64,000 nucleotides of DNA from Bradyrhizobium sp. CIAT3101. GTDB lineage: Bacteria > Pseudomonadota > Alphaproteobacteria > Rhizobiales > Xanthobacteraceae. The translations under genes were made by a program, and so were the position numbers. How positions within the stretch are numbered: the stretch's first letter is position 1; the number at the start of each line of letters is the position of its first letter. The notes beneath the pieces were generated by a model. That model saw only the letters and a list, made by a program, of their open reading frames with translations, made no database searches and was not told the origin of the DNA. The DNA is taken from contig NZ_CP121634.1 of NCBI RefSeq assembly GCF_029714945.1, positions 7,523,001 through 7,587,000 of the forward strand, written 5' to 3'. This document shows, piece by piece, positions 1 through 9,205 of this stretch.

Positions 1-2
1 CT

Positions 3-377
3 TTCATCAAGACCGCCCCGCCGGACTGGCTTCTCGCGATGTGGAAGGAGATCGACGACAAGACCTTCGGCAAGGGTTTTGACTGTTTCGCCGAAGACGC
101 GATCTGCAATCTCGGCGTCGCCGACTGGCACGGCCGCGAGGCGATCCGCAATAATCTGCGGCAGTTCATCGACCGCGGCTTTACCGCGCTCCATGACGTC
201 GTCGAGTTCTGGGATAGTCCCGAGCTCAAGATCTTCCACGGCAAGGTCGCGATGCGCTTCGACGATCCCACCATCGCAGCCGTGAGGCCGACGATGGCCC
301 ATTTCTTCTACATGGACGAAAAGGACCCCAACAAGGTCAAGCGCTGGATCGGCGCGGTGGGACCGACCGGCTTCTAG
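3..377 (+). CDS. SnoaL-like/NTF2-fold protein, 5' truncated by window edge
   Basis: The frame is open to the left edge, so the N-terminus lies outside the window; about 124 codons are present. The visible part has the small alpha+beta barrel pattern of SnoaL/NTF2-like proteins: an early helix with a Trp, a WHGREAIR segment, then alternating strands ending in a KRWIGAVG strand. Such proteins are often isomerases, dehydratases or small-ligand binders, so no reaction can be assigned. The gene ends in TAG and is followed by a GC-rich hairpin. Family-level call only. Confidence 0.6.
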   Translation, partial: FIKTAPPDWLLAMWKEIDDKTFGKGFDCFAEDAICNLGVADWHGREAIRNNLRQFIDRGFTALHDVVEFWDSPELKIFHGKVAMRFDDPTIAAVRPTMAHFFYMDEKDPNKVKRWIGAVGPTGF

Positions 378-428
378 CCGGCGCGCCGCCGACAAAACGC
401 GGCGGTGCAAGCTCAACCACGATAAGAG

Positions 429-458
429 AGCCGGCCTCATCATCGGATGCGGCCGGCT
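429..458 (+). terminator. hairpin downstream of the SnoaL-like gene
   Basis: AGCCGGCC and GGCCGGCT form a perfect 8-bp stem around a 14-nt loop, followed by TATTCCT. The loop is large and the T-tract weak, so this is a plausible but unproven intrinsic terminator. Confidence 0.45.
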
Positions 459-467
459 TATTCCTGG

Positions 468-533
468 TCACGTGAAGGGAACGTCGAAGACGACGACCTC
501 CTCCGGCCCTCCTGCAAGTTGATCGCGAAGGAA
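468..533 (-). pseudogene. apparent remnant of a pcaG 3' end (protocatechuate 3,4-dioxygenase alpha)
   Basis: On the minus strand this stretch aligns at nucleotide level with the last ~65 bases of the intact pcaG about 1 kb away. It reads VYSFAINLQ, then after a 2-base insertion GPEEVVVFDV, against VYSFTINLQGPDETVFFDV in pcaG. Nothing upstream of it resembles the rest of pcaG. The likely origin is a duplicated or second intradiol dioxygenase alpha gene that was deleted down to its end. A different continuous frame also runs through the stretch, so chance or an unrelated gene tail cannot be fully excluded. Confidence 0.5.
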
Positions 534-881
534 TACACGAAGGCGGCCATAACCGGGATCGGGTGAATTTGGACCGGGCCCGCCCCTATTCCCGGCGCGT
601 CTACTTACCTTCGTATAGAACGACCAACCCTTTTGATAGAATTCGTTTACCTCCGTACGATTGAGCCCGGAATGCCCACGCCTTATCGTGGCTGCATTCG
701 GCGCCCAGGCGCTGGTGGCACGGGACCTCCCTAACCTTGGCGCAAGACGGCCACACCCTGTCCGGTCGTCTGCGCCGCCTTTTCAGCAGGCCGTAGCCAC
801 CTTCGTGTTTCCCCGGCCGCCACATCGAGCCCTCGCGGTCGAAACTGCCGGCTTCCATGCGAAACTGGAGCTTCGTGCATA
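534..881. other. non-coding stretch upstream of the NYN gene
   Basis: No frame here has family resemblance. It presumably holds the promoter of the NYN-domain gene, but no convincing -35/-10 pair is visible. A GGAG lies 13 bases before that gene's ATG, a rather long spacing. Confidence 0.4.
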
Positions 882-1496
882 ATGTCTTCGTTTGAGAAGA
901 TCGCACTCTTTATCGATGGCTCCAATCTCCATGCCACCTCCAAGGCGCTCGGTTTCGACATCGATTACAGGCGTCTGCTCAGCGAATTTCGCAGCCGAGG
1001 CGTGTTGCTGCGAGCCTTCTATTACACGACCGTCATCGAGGATCAGGAATACTCGTCAATCCGCCCATTGATCGACTGGCTCGACTATAACGGGTATACC
1101 GTCGTCACCAAGTTCTCCAAGGAGTTCGTCGACGCCACCACCGGCCGCCGCAAGATGAAGGGCAGCATGGATGTGGACCTCGCCGTGACGGCGATGGAGC
1201 TCGCCGGACACGTCGATCAGATGGTGTTGTTCTCGGGCGACGGAGATTTTCGGTCGCTGGTTCAGGCGGTGCAACGCCGCGGCGTCCGGGTGACCGTCAT
1301 CTCCACGCTAGCCAGCCAGCCGCCGATGATCGCCGACGAACTGCGCCGGCAGGCGGACATCTTCGTTGACCTGGCGGAACTGAAGCCGAAAGTGGGACGC
1401 GATCCGGCGGAACGGCCGGGATCGCGCGAGATGCGTCAGCAACCGCCACAATTCAACGCGCGCGGGTCGGTGAATCGAAGCGACCGGCTGGAATGA
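882..1496 (+). CDS. NYN-domain (LabA/DUF88-type) protein
   Basis: 204-aa protein of the LabA/DUF88 NYN family, a PIN-like nuclease fold. Acidic residues expected of a metal site are visible: D12 in FIDGSN, D97 and D99 in KGSMDVD, and D120 and D122 in the FSGDGDF strand. The fold covers residues 1-165; the last ~40 residues are basic, Pro/Arg-rich and probably disordered. Family members are thought to cleave or bind RNA, but substrates are mostly unknown. It stands alone, convergent with pcaG and separated from it by 24 bases. Confidence 0.85.
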   Translation: MSSFEKIALFIDGSNLHATSKALGFDIDYRRLLSEFRSRGVLLRAFYYTTVIEDQEYSSIRPLIDWLDYNGYTVVTKFSKEFVDATTGRRKMKGSMDVDLAVTAMELAGHVDQMVLFSGDGDFRSLVQAVQRRGVRVTVISTLASQPPMIADELRRQADIFVDLAELKPKVGRDPAERPGSREMRQQPPQFNARGSVNRSDRLE

Positions 1497-1520
1497 TCCG
1501 GCGCGACGATCCCCGGGTCG

Positions 1521-2147
1521 TCAGACGTCGAAGAACACCGTCTCGTCGGGCCCCTGCAGATTGATCGTGAAGGAATAAACAACCTTGCCGGCACGCTCGC
1601 TGCGGGTCGCGATCAGCGTCTTGCGACGCATTGGAGGTTCGACCAGATTGAGCACCGGATCGGCGGCGTTTGCGGCTTCTTCGTCGGAGAAATAAAGCCG
1701 CGTGTTGAGCCCGATATTGATGCCGCGCGCGACAATCCAGATGTTGACGTACGGCGCGCATTTGCGCCCCGCCTTGTCGGTGATGGCGCCCGGCTTGATG
1801 GTCTCGAAGGTGACGAGCCCATTCTCGAAATCCGAGCCGCCGCGGCCCCAGCCGCGAAAATCCCCGTCCAAAGCGCCGGCGGAGCGATCGGCCGGATGAT
1901 TGTAGCGGCCGACCGCGTTGGCCTGCCAGATCTCGAGCAGAACGTCGCGCAGTGGCGAACCGCTGCCGTCGATCACCTTGCCTTCCAGCGTGATGCGCTC
2001 GCCCTGCGTGTTCGGCGTCACCAGCACGTTGGAAAAATTCTTCTCGAAAATGTCGAAGCCGGCCATGGCCGGAATCAGGCCGATATGGACGTAGGGCCCG
2101 GCAGTCTGCGAAGCGGTTTCCTTGAGATAGTTGAGCGGCTGCGGCAT
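1521..2147 (-). CDS. pcaG: protocatechuate 3,4-dioxygenase, alpha subunit
   Basis: 208-aa alpha subunit of the non-haem Fe(III) intradiol dioxygenase that opens protocatechuate to 3-carboxy-cis,cis-muconate in the beta-ketoadipate pathway. The intradiol core is visible (LEGKVIDGSGSPL, LEIWQANAVGRYNHP), with the usual length and a VYSFTINLQ C-terminus. It lacks the complete Tyr/Tyr/His/His iron ligand set, as expected because iron binds in the beta subunit. The start is 3 bases after the pcaH stop, so the two are one transcription unit. A decayed copy of its 3' end seems to lie about 1 kb downstream. Confidence 0.95.
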   Translation of the reverse strand: MPQPLNYLKETASQTAGPYVHIGLIPAMAGFDIFEKNFSNVLVTPNTQGERITLEGKVIDGSGSPLRDVLLEIWQANAVGRYNHPADRSAGALDGDFRGWGRGGSDFENGLVTFETIKPGAITDKAGRKCAPYVNIWIVARGINIGLNTRLYFSDEEAANAADPVLNLVEPPMRRKTLIATRSERAGKVVYSFTINLQGPDETVFFDV

Positions 2148-2150
2148 GGC

Positions 2151-2987
<837 letters not shown>

Positions 2988-3010
2988 TCATGGGCCGGCC
3001 TATTCCACAG

Positions 3011-3027
3011 ATAAATAGATCGATTAT
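3011..3027. promoter_or_regulatory. candidate LysR operator between pcaH and its regulator
   Basis: ATAA-N9-TTAT inverted repeat inside an AT-rich patch (ATCGAT core) in otherwise GC-rich DNA. It ends 10 bases before the LysR start codon and about 80 bases upstream of pcaH. Position and symmetry suit an autoregulatory LysR site, but the arms are only 4 bp. Confidence 0.4.
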
Positions 3028-3037
3028 AATATATTGC

Positions 3038-3955
3038 ATGAAAGAAATCGATCATTTGGCGCTGGACGGCCACGCCCTCGAACTGTTCCTCGCCGTGCTG
3101 GAGGAGGGTTCGGTGACGGCCGCCGCGACCCGGCTCGGCCTGACGCAATCGGCCGTCAGTCACGCCCTGAACAAGTTGCGGCGGATCGCGGGAGATCCGC
3201 TGTTCGCCAAATCCGGCCGCGGCATCGTCGCGACCGCCCATGCCCAGGCGCTGGCCGCAAAGGCGCGGGCGCTGATCGACGAGATGCGCAGCTTCGCCGG
3301 CGGCGTCACGTTTGAACCGGCAAGCGCCCAGCTTTCGCTGACGATCGCTGCGAATGATTTCCAGCGCGACCTGCTGCTGCCGCGCTTCTTCGGACATGTC
3401 GCCGCGCAGGTGAAGAGCCTCAATCTGCGCGTGATCCCGTCGCAGTCGCCCTCACCTGCCATGTTGCGCGAGAATCGGTGCGATCTCCTGATCACACCGC
3501 TGCCGCCGTCCGGCATCGACATCGTGCAGAAGCGACTGCTGCGGGATCATTACGTGTGCTATTTCGATCCCAAGGCACGGGCCGCACCGGGCAGTCGCAG
3601 CGCCTATCTCGCCGCGCGCCACATCACCGTGGTCTACACCGACAACGAGCGGCTCGACTTCGACCGCCGGCTCGCCGCGAACGGCTTTCACCGCGACATC
3701 GCCATCTCCGTGCCGAGCTTTTCCGGCGTGCCGTCGTTCCTGCGCGGGACGCAGATGCTGGCGAGCATGCCGAGCCTGCTGGCGCCCGGCGTGATGCACG
3801 GCTTCGCGCATGCGCGGATTCCGCTAGCCTCGCGCACACGCACGCTGGCCGAGCTGCCGATGTTCATGGTCTGGCACCAGCGTTATCAGAAGGACCCGGC
3901 GCATCGCTGGATTCGCGCGCAACTGGAGTCCATGGCAGCGACGGCCGCCGCCTGA
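3038..3955 (+). CDS. LysR-family regulator divergent from pcaHG
   Basis: 305 aa with an N-terminal winged HTH (residues ~8-68: FLAVLEEGSVTAAATRLGLTQSAVSHALNKLRR) and a LysR effector domain from about residue 95. The ATG was chosen because it begins just before the HTH; an upstream in-frame start would read through the AT-rich promoter patch. The divergent position suggests control of protocatechuate cleavage. It could play the role of PcaQ or PobR but is not clearly orthologous to either, so no symbol is given. Aromatic-acid-responsive activation is inferred from context. Confidence 0.88.
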   Translation: MKEIDHLALDGHALELFLAVLEEGSVTAAATRLGLTQSAVSHALNKLRRIAGDPLFAKSGRGIVATAHAQALAAKARALIDEMRSFAGGVTFEPASAQLSLTIAANDFQRDLLLPRFFGHVAAQVKSLNLRVIPSQSPSPAMLRENRCDLLITPLPPSGIDIVQKRLLRDHYVCYFDPKARAAPGSRSAYLAARHITVVYTDNERLDFDRRLAANGFHRDIAISVPSFSGVPSFLRGTQMLASMPSLLAPGVMHGFAHARIPLASRTRTLAELPMFMVWHQRYQKDPAHRWIRAQLESMAATAAA

Positions 3956-4047
3956 ATCCGACGCGTCGATTGCGAACGACGGTTCATTGGCGACACCACA
4001 AGGACGTGCGAAGGCAACGCCGATGCGAAGGCGTTCGGAGAAGCCTT

Positions 4048-4959
4048 GTGAAGTCCAGCCTGTGCCTTCTGACGGCCTGCGATTCCCTTCAGAGGCCGCT
4101 TGCCGACTTCACGATTCCCCGCATGCAAGCCTTCGCGGCAGCACAGGGATACCAGCAGCGTTTCGTTCACCGCAATGATTGGAAACGTCCGCGCGGATGG
4201 CTGAAGATCGAGGTGATCCGCGCCGCTCTCGAAGACAATTTCGACTTCGTGCTCTGGATGGACGTCGATGCCGTCGTGCTCCGTAACGATGTCGATGTCA
4301 GGACCGCGGCGATAGATGCCGCCGACCTGCACATGGCCTGGCACGGTCCCGATACATCCGAGATCATGGCCGCCGATTTCGTGCCGCACTTCAATTCAGG
4401 CGTCATGCTGATCCGCGTGACCGACTGGTCGCGCGCGTTTTTCGAACGGGTCTGGGAGATCGGCCAGGTGCAGCATGCCTGGTTCGACCAGGCGACCATC
4501 CTCCACGCGCTCGGCTACGATGACTGTCTGGGACTTGGACCGGATCGCCCGGACGAACCCAACCGGTCTCATGTCGCGCGTCTCGACACGGCCTGGAATT
4601 CGATCCCCGGGCTCGCCACCGCGCCGGACCCGATCGTTCACCACTATGCCGGGATCAGCAATCCGTCGACGCGGCTCAAGATGGTCGAGGCGGATGCCCT
4701 GACGGCGTCGATGCGCGAAGGGCTCGATGCCGATGTGCGTCAGGCGATCGCCCGCCAGTTCGGCCTGTGGCGCGAGGACGCGGCCATGCGCGACTGGGTC
4801 ACCGGCGAGCGGGATTCCGCCCTCGCCAAACGGTACGAGCTCGCGTCGGAGCGGGATCAGGCGCGGGCGCAATTGGCGGCGGTCCACCGCTCGACGTCCT
4901 GGCGGGTGACAGCGCCGCTGCGCTGGACCAAGACGTTGTTTCAGCGCCGGTCACGATAG
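4048..4959 (+). CDS. galactosyltransferase-like GT-A enzyme (GMA12/MNN10, GT34 type)
   Basis: 303-aa glycosyltransferase with a GT-A fold. The DxD metal/nucleotide-sugar motif appears as WMDVDAVV around residue 70, preceded by WLKIEVIRAAL, and followed by FNSGVMLIR and WFDQATI, all typical of the GMA12/MNN10 group. The GTG start is chosen for its GGAG seven bases upstream and because coding character begins there. The last ~60 residues are a charged helix ending in a basic segment that may contact the membrane. It is a single gene between a LysR gene and pncB; acceptor and product are unknown. Confidence 0.75.
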   Translation: MKSSLCLLTACDSLQRPLADFTIPRMQAFAAAQGYQQRFVHRNDWKRPRGWLKIEVIRAALEDNFDFVLWMDVDAVVLRNDVDVRTAAIDAADLHMAWHGPDTSEIMAADFVPHFNSGVMLIRVTDWSRAFFERVWEIGQVQHAWFDQATILHALGYDDCLGLGPDRPDEPNRSHVARLDTAWNSIPGLATAPDPIVHHYAGISNPSTRLKMVEADALTASMREGLDADVRQAIARQFGLWREDAAMRDWVTGERDSALAKRYELASERDQARAQLAAVHRSTSWRVTAPLRWTKTLFQRRSR

Positions 4960-5040
4960 TGCTTGCCAGCAGCCGCGGCGGTGGCCTGCCCTTCGCCAAA
5001 CCCACTGGTTGCGCGCGGGCGGCCACGCTAGAATTCGGCC

Positions 5041-6345
5041 ATGACAGTGACCGATATCGCGAGCCGAACCTACAATCACAGCTGGCGGCTGGATCCCATC
5101 ATCCGCAGCCTGCTTGATACCGACTTTTATAAGCTGTTGATGTTACAGATGATTCGGGAATCATACCCGCATCAGCAGGTGACATTTTCGGTCATCAACC
5201 GCTCGCGCCATGTCCGCCTTGCCGAGATCATCGACGAGGGCGAGCTTCGCGCTCAGCTCGACCATGCCCGCACCATCCGCTTCACCAAGAAGGAGCTGAT
5301 CTGGCTTGCCGGTAACACCTTCTACGGCAAGACCCATATGTTCTCGGCGGATTTCATCCGCTGGCTGTCCGAATTCCGCCTGCCCGAATACGAGCTGCGC
5401 AAGGTCGAGGGGCAGTACGAGCTGCATTTCCACGGGCCCTGGACCCACACCACGATGTGGGAGATTCCAGCACTCGCCATCCTCAACGAGTTGCGTTCGC
5501 GCTCGGCGATGAAGGGCCGCGGCCGTTTCGAGCTCGACGTGCTCTATGCGCGCGCCAAGGCCAAGTTGTGGACCAAGGTGGAGCGGCTGCGCAAGCTGGA
5601 GAATCTGAGGCTCTCTGACTTCGGCACCCGCCGCCGGCATGGCTTCCTGTGGCAACGCTGGTGCGTGGAGGCGGTGAAGGAAGGGCTGGGTTCGTCCTTC
5701 ATCGGCACCTCCAACGTGCTGCTCGCGATGGACAACGATCTCGAGGCCATCGGCACCAACGCTCATGAACTGCCGATGGTCGCCGCCGCACTCGCCAAGG
5801 ACGACGAGGAATTGCGCTGGGCGCCCTATCGCATTCTCGATCAGTGGCGCCAGACCTATGGCGGCAACCTGCTGATCGCACTGCCGGATGCTTTCGGCAC
5901 CAAAGCCTTCCTGCGCGACGCGCCGGAATGGGTGGCCGACTGGACCGGCTTCCGCCCCGACAGCGCGCCGCCGATCCAGGCCGGCGAGGAAATCGTCGCC
6001 TGGTGGGAGAAGAAGGGCCGCAACCCCAAGGACAAGCTGCTCGTGTTCTCCGACGCGATGGATGTCGGCTCGATCGAGGAGACCTATCACCACTTCTCCG
6101 GTCGCGTGCGCCTCTCGTTCGGCTGGGGCACCAACCTCACCAATGATTTCGTCGGCTGCGCGCCGGACGGCTCGTTCAATCTCGATCCCATCTCGCTGGT
6201 CTGCAAGGTGTCGTCGGTCGACGGACACCCCGCGGTCAAGCTCTCCGACAATCCGGAGAAGGCGACCGGCATGCCCTCGGAGATCGAGCGTTATCTGCGC
6301 GTGTTCGGCGATGCCGGCCGTGTCCGCAAGCCGGTGCTGGTCTAG
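5041..6345 (+). CDS. pncB: nicotinate phosphoribosyltransferase
   Basis: 434-aa enzyme of the NAD salvage (Preiss-Handler) pathway that makes nicotinate mononucleotide from nicotinate and PRPP using ATP. Recognisable segments are [15 protein letters not shown] near the N-terminus, [10 protein letters not shown] in the middle, and the phosphate-binding [19 protein letters not shown] late in the protein. Length is normal for the bacterial enzyme. It is monocistronic here. No nadR or nrtR regulator and no other NAD gene is adjacent, so salvage control is not visible locally. Confidence 0.96.
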   Translation: MTVTDIASRTYNHSWRLDPIIRSLLDTDFYKLLMLQMIRESYPHQQVTFSVINRSRHVRLAEIIDEGELRAQLDHARTIRFTKKELIWLAGNTFYGKTHMFSADFIRWLSEFRLPEYELRKVEGQYELHFHGPWTHTTMWEIPALAILNELRSRSAMKGRGRFELDVLYARAKAKLWTKVERLRKLENLRLSDFGTRRRHGFLWQRWCVEAVKEGLGSSFIGTSNVLLAMDNDLEAIGTNAHELPMVAAALAKDDEELRWAPYRILDQWRQTYGGNLLIALPDAFGTKAFLRDAPEWVADWTGFRPDSAPPIQAGEEIVAWWEKKGRNPKDKLLVFSDAMDVGSIEETYHHFSGRVRLSFGWGTNLTNDFVGCAPDGSFNLDPISLVCKVSSVDGHPAVKLSDNPEKATGMPSEIERYLRVFGDAGRVRKPVLV

Positions 6346-6395
6346 TCCGATCCAAATTCTCTCAATCGGGTAAATCGCGCCGGTCGGATTCGCGA

Positions 6396-6411
6396 CATCG
6401 GCGCGCCGATG
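6396..6411. promoter_or_regulatory. perfect 16-bp palindrome between pncB and the diguanylate cyclase
   Basis: CATCGGCGCGCCGATG is perfectly self-complementary with no loop. That fits a dimeric repressor site better than a terminator. It lies about 180 bases before the GTG of the downstream gene, and no cognate regulator is evident. Confidence 0.3.
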
Positions 6412-6590
6412 CCGCGCTGGTTCCGGTTCAGCGGCATTTGCGACGATCTGCGCGCATCCGTTTCACAGCGCTTTCACCCTGCGAGACAGTCTCTCTGCTC
6501 TTTCAGGTTGAGTTAAGCAGCGTTCCCGCCTCATTGGCGTTATCAGCGGAACGCTCCGCTGGGATCGTTGAGTGATTTGGGGAACGCAGA

Positions 6591-7898
6591 GTGTTTCGCA
6601 GAACTGCAGCGTCGGCGAAGGAACGCAGCTTCCTTCACGTCATCAAGCTCGTCTCGCCTTTCGTCATGGTCGTCGTACTTCAGGCGGCGATCGCGGGATT
6701 CAGCCTGGAGGTGATGTCATCGGTTCGCGCCTATGTCGCGGGCGAAGCGATGTGGTCGCGCTCGCAGAAGAACGCCGTCTATTCCCTCAATCTCTATCTG
6801 CGTTCGGGCGAAGCCCACCAGTTCGCGCGGTATCAGAGTTCTCTCGCCGTGCCGATCGGCGACGAATATGCGAGATGGGCCCTCGAGGGCGATCCGGTCG
6901 ACGTCGAGCTCGCGCGCATCGGCTTCCTGCAAGGCGGCAACCATCCCGATGATGTTCCCGGCCTGATCTGGCTGTTCCGCTATTTCAACAAGGTCAGCTT
7001 CCTGCGCGAAGCGATCCGCGAGTGGACTGCCACCGATCCGATGCTGCTGGAGCTCAGCGTGTTCGGTGAAGTCATCAAGAGTGAACTTAAGAACGGCCCC
7101 ATTGGGGATAGCGACCGGCTGCAATTCCTGTCGTCGCGGCTGTCGGAGCTCAACAGGCAGTTCACGGGTCATGCCGAGCGGTTCTCGACGGTGCTGGGCG
7201 AAGGCTCCCGCGCCATCAAGTTCACGCTGACATGCCTCAACATCGTCACCGCCGCGACCCTGATCCTGCTCCTGATCTGGCACACGCGGCGACTGGTGCT
7301 GCAACGGCAGGCGTTCGAGGATGCGCTGCATGCCGAGAAGGAGCGCCTCGCCTTTCAGGCTTCGCATGACTGGCTGACCGGCCTCGCCAACCGGCGGGCC
7401 TTCGAGGCGCGCCTGCAGAGCGAGCTCGATGGTCGCGGCGAAAATACGCTGAGCCTGATCCTGCTCGACCTCGACCAGTTCAAAAGCGTCAACGACGGCT
7501 GCGGTCATCTCGCCGGAGATCGGCTGCTGTGTCAGGTCGCGCGACTGTTGCAGCAGGAGCGGCGGCCACCGGATCTGGTCGCACGGCTCGGCGGCGACGA
7601 GTTCGGCCTGATCCTGCCGCAATGCGCGCCGTACGACGCCGTCGACATCGCCGAGCGGCTGCGGCGGTCGCTCGAGCTGTTCAACTTCGCCTGGGACGAT
7701 CAATGCTTTGCGGTGACCGCCAGCATCGGCGTCGCCTGCATTGCCGACGCCGACACCACGCTCGAAGAGGCGATGCGCCGGGCGGACGTGGCCTGCTATC
7801 GCGCCAAGGAAAAGGGACGCAACCGGGTTCAAGTCGACAACGGAAAACCGGACGTCGTGCTCGTCGCAGCGCGGCCGCGCGAAGCTGCCCGCGCGTGA
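6591..7898 (+). CDS. membrane diguanylate cyclase (GGDEF)
   Basis: 435 aa. Two transmembrane helices (about residues 17-37 and 211-230) enclose a ~170-residue helical periplasmic sensor. A cytosolic GGDEF domain (about 255-425) then makes cyclic di-GMP from two GTP. The signature GGDEF (334-338) is intact. The allosteric I-site RPPD (325-328) lies exactly five residues upstream, so product inhibition is expected. HDWLTGLANRRAF starts the domain. The start is GTG with a GGGGA upstream. No EAL domain or response regulator is adjacent; the input signal is unknown. Confidence 0.9.
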   Translation: MFRRTAASAKERSFLHVIKLVSPFVMVVVLQAAIAGFSLEVMSSVRAYVAGEAMWSRSQKNAVYSLNLYLRSGEAHQFARYQSSLAVPIGDEYARWALEGDPVDVELARIGFLQGGNHPDDVPGLIWLFRYFNKVSFLREAIREWTATDPMLLELSVFGEVIKSELKNGPIGDSDRLQFLSSRLSELNRQFTGHAERFSTVLGEGSRAIKFTLTCLNIVTAATLILLLIWHTRRLVLQRQAFEDALHAEKERLAFQASHDWLTGLANRRAFEARLQSELDGRGENTLSLILLDLDQFKSVNDGCGHLAGDRLLCQVARLLQQERRPPDLVARLGGDEFGLILPQCAPYDAVDIAERLRRSLELFNFAWDDQCFAVTASIGVACIADADTTLEEAMRRADVACYRAKEKGRNRVQVDNGKPDVVLVAARPREAARA

Positions 7899-7907
7899 CC
7901 GTCGCAA

Positions 7908-8528
7908 TTACCGCGCCGGCAGGATCCCGAGACCCAGGAGATGCGCGTCCAGGAACTGCGTGACCTGCTGGCGAAGCATCTGTGGCGGCACCGCGATCAT
8001 TCGTTCTTCGAGGCCGAGCGAGATGATTCCATGCACTGCGGAGAACAGCGTGCGCGACAATAGTGCGATCTTCACGTCATCCGCATCCGGCAGCACACGC
8101 ACCAGAGGCGGATGCATCAACGCGAAGGCGTCCATCACCATCTGAAGAATGTCGTCGGGATAGGGACGGTCGTCTTCCATCCGATGCTCGAACAGCGAGC
8201 GCAACAGATTGGCGTTTTCGGCGAAGAATTCGAGATAGGTCTCCGCCAGACCATAGAGCTGGCGGACCGGATCCTCAGCCGGAACCTTGCCCAGCCGCGC
8301 CGTCAGCGCCTGAACCGTTTCCCGATTGACCGTCAGGATCACCCCGTCGAAGTCGCCGAATTCATTATAGACGCTGCCGACCGAGCAACCCGCGGCCTCG
8401 GCCACGTCCCGAACCTTCAACGATCTCAATCCCTTAGTCGCGATAATGCTGCGGGCGATCTCCAGGATCTGGAGACGCCGTCGATTTTTTTTCTGGTCTC
8501 GCAGCGATTCTTCTTGAACATTGTTCAT
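7908..8528 (-). CDS. TetR-family repressor with twin palindromic operators
   Basis: 206 aa: a TetR HTH in about residues 18-66 (IARSIIATKG, KVRDVAEAAGCSVGSVYNEF) and an alpha-helical ligand and dimerisation domain. An alternative ATG five codons upstream is possible; neither has a clear Shine-Dalgarno. Two identical 13-bp palindromes straddle the start region, one overlapping this ATG, which strongly suggests autorepression. The divergent small gene, and possibly the acyltransferase fusion behind it, are the other likely targets. The ligand may be an acyl compound, by inference from that context. Confidence 0.88.
   Translation of the reverse strand: MNNVQEESLRDQKKNRRRLQILEIARSIIATKGLRSLKVRDVAEAAGCSVGSVYNEFGDFDGVILTVNRETVQALTARLGKVPAEDPVRQLYGLAETYLEFFAENANLLRSLFEHRMEDDRPYPDDILQMVMDAFALMHPPLVRVLPDADDVKIALLSRTLFSAVHGIISLGLEERMIAVPPQMLRQQVTQFLDAHLLGLGILPAR
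8515..8527. promoter_or_regulatory. TetR operator, copy 1
   Basis: TGAACATTGTTCA is perfectly palindromic around its central T. It overlaps the likely TetR start codon. Its centre is 30 bp from that of the second copy, about three helical turns, so both dimers would sit on roughly the same face of the DNA. Confidence 0.75.
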
Positions 8529-8544
8529 TTTCAAGCTACTCATG

Positions 8545-8557
8545 TGAACATTGTTCA
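8545..8557. promoter_or_regulatory. TetR operator, copy 2
   Basis: Identical TGAACATTGTTCA palindrome between the TetR gene and the divergent 88-codon gene, ending 22 bases before that gene's ATG. It is well placed to block transcription in both directions. Confidence 0.75.
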
Positions 8558-8579
8558 AATTAACTCGGAGACCAGCAAA

Positions 8580-8846
8580 ATGCAAACCCTCGCTGTTGAT
8601 ATCGCCGCCACCTTTCTCGATGACGCCGCGGCCCTCTTGAGCGGCTTCGGCCGCGCCGTGCTGCGGATCGTCATGGCCCCGGTCGATCGGATCGCAAATG
8701 CCTGCGACATTGCCGGCGTCCTCGCCGAGCGCCGCGCAACCTTCCGGATGTGGCGGTCCAGCCGGGCCCGTGCCCGCCACGAGCGCCGCCGCTTCAGCCT
8801 GCTCGGCCGCTTGAACCCCTTCCGCCATCTCGCCCACCTCACCTGA
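8580..8846 (+). CDS. small hypothetical protein under TetR control
   Basis: 88 aa, not recognised. The ATG follows a good CGGAG with nine-base spacing and lies just downstream of the twin TetR operators, the strongest arguments that it is a gene. The N-terminal half is an amphipathic helix with Ala/Leu/Val faces (DIAATFLDDAAALLSGFGRA). The second half is strongly basic (RMWRSSRARARHERRR) and ends in a hydrophobic tail. This could suit a peripheral membrane or nucleic-acid-binding peptide, but that is a guess. It may be co-transcribed with the acyltransferase fusion 359 bases downstream. Confidence 0.6.
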   Translation: MQTLAVDIAATFLDDAAALLSGFGRAVLRIVMAPVDRIANACDIAGVLAERRATFRMWRSSRARARHERRRFSLLGRLNPFRHLAHLT

Positions 8847-9205
8847 GGGGAAGCCGGTGCGCATGCGAATCCACTCGAATGCGAGGATTGGCCGCAACAA
8901 AAGACTCAATATGTCCGGAGATTCGTGGCCGATGCCGCTGATGTCGGAGATGCCGTTCAGCTTTTCCTCATCGGCCGTCGCGATATCCCCGTAAGCGCGG
9001 CAATTCCGCCCGAAACCGCGGCCGCAACCGGATAATTGCGAACCTAACGAGACCACCTGGAGACCAACAGGATCGGAAGGACCGAGGGGACTGCGCAGGC
9101 CGATGACCGTCGTCACCCTGCAACCGCTCTCCCACACCCTTCCGGTCGTGACGTTTCACCGACAACGCAACAACCTCAGGCTGCCTCCCGAAAACAGGAC
9201 TCGTC
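8847..9205 (+). other. gap between the small gene and the acyltransferase fusion
   Basis: No convincing gene. Short frames exist, including one from about 9103 that overlaps the next start, but they lack family resemblance. AGGA at 9196-9199 is the likely ribosome binding site for the fusion gene. No strong terminator hairpin is seen, so read-through from the small gene is possible. Confidence 0.4.
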
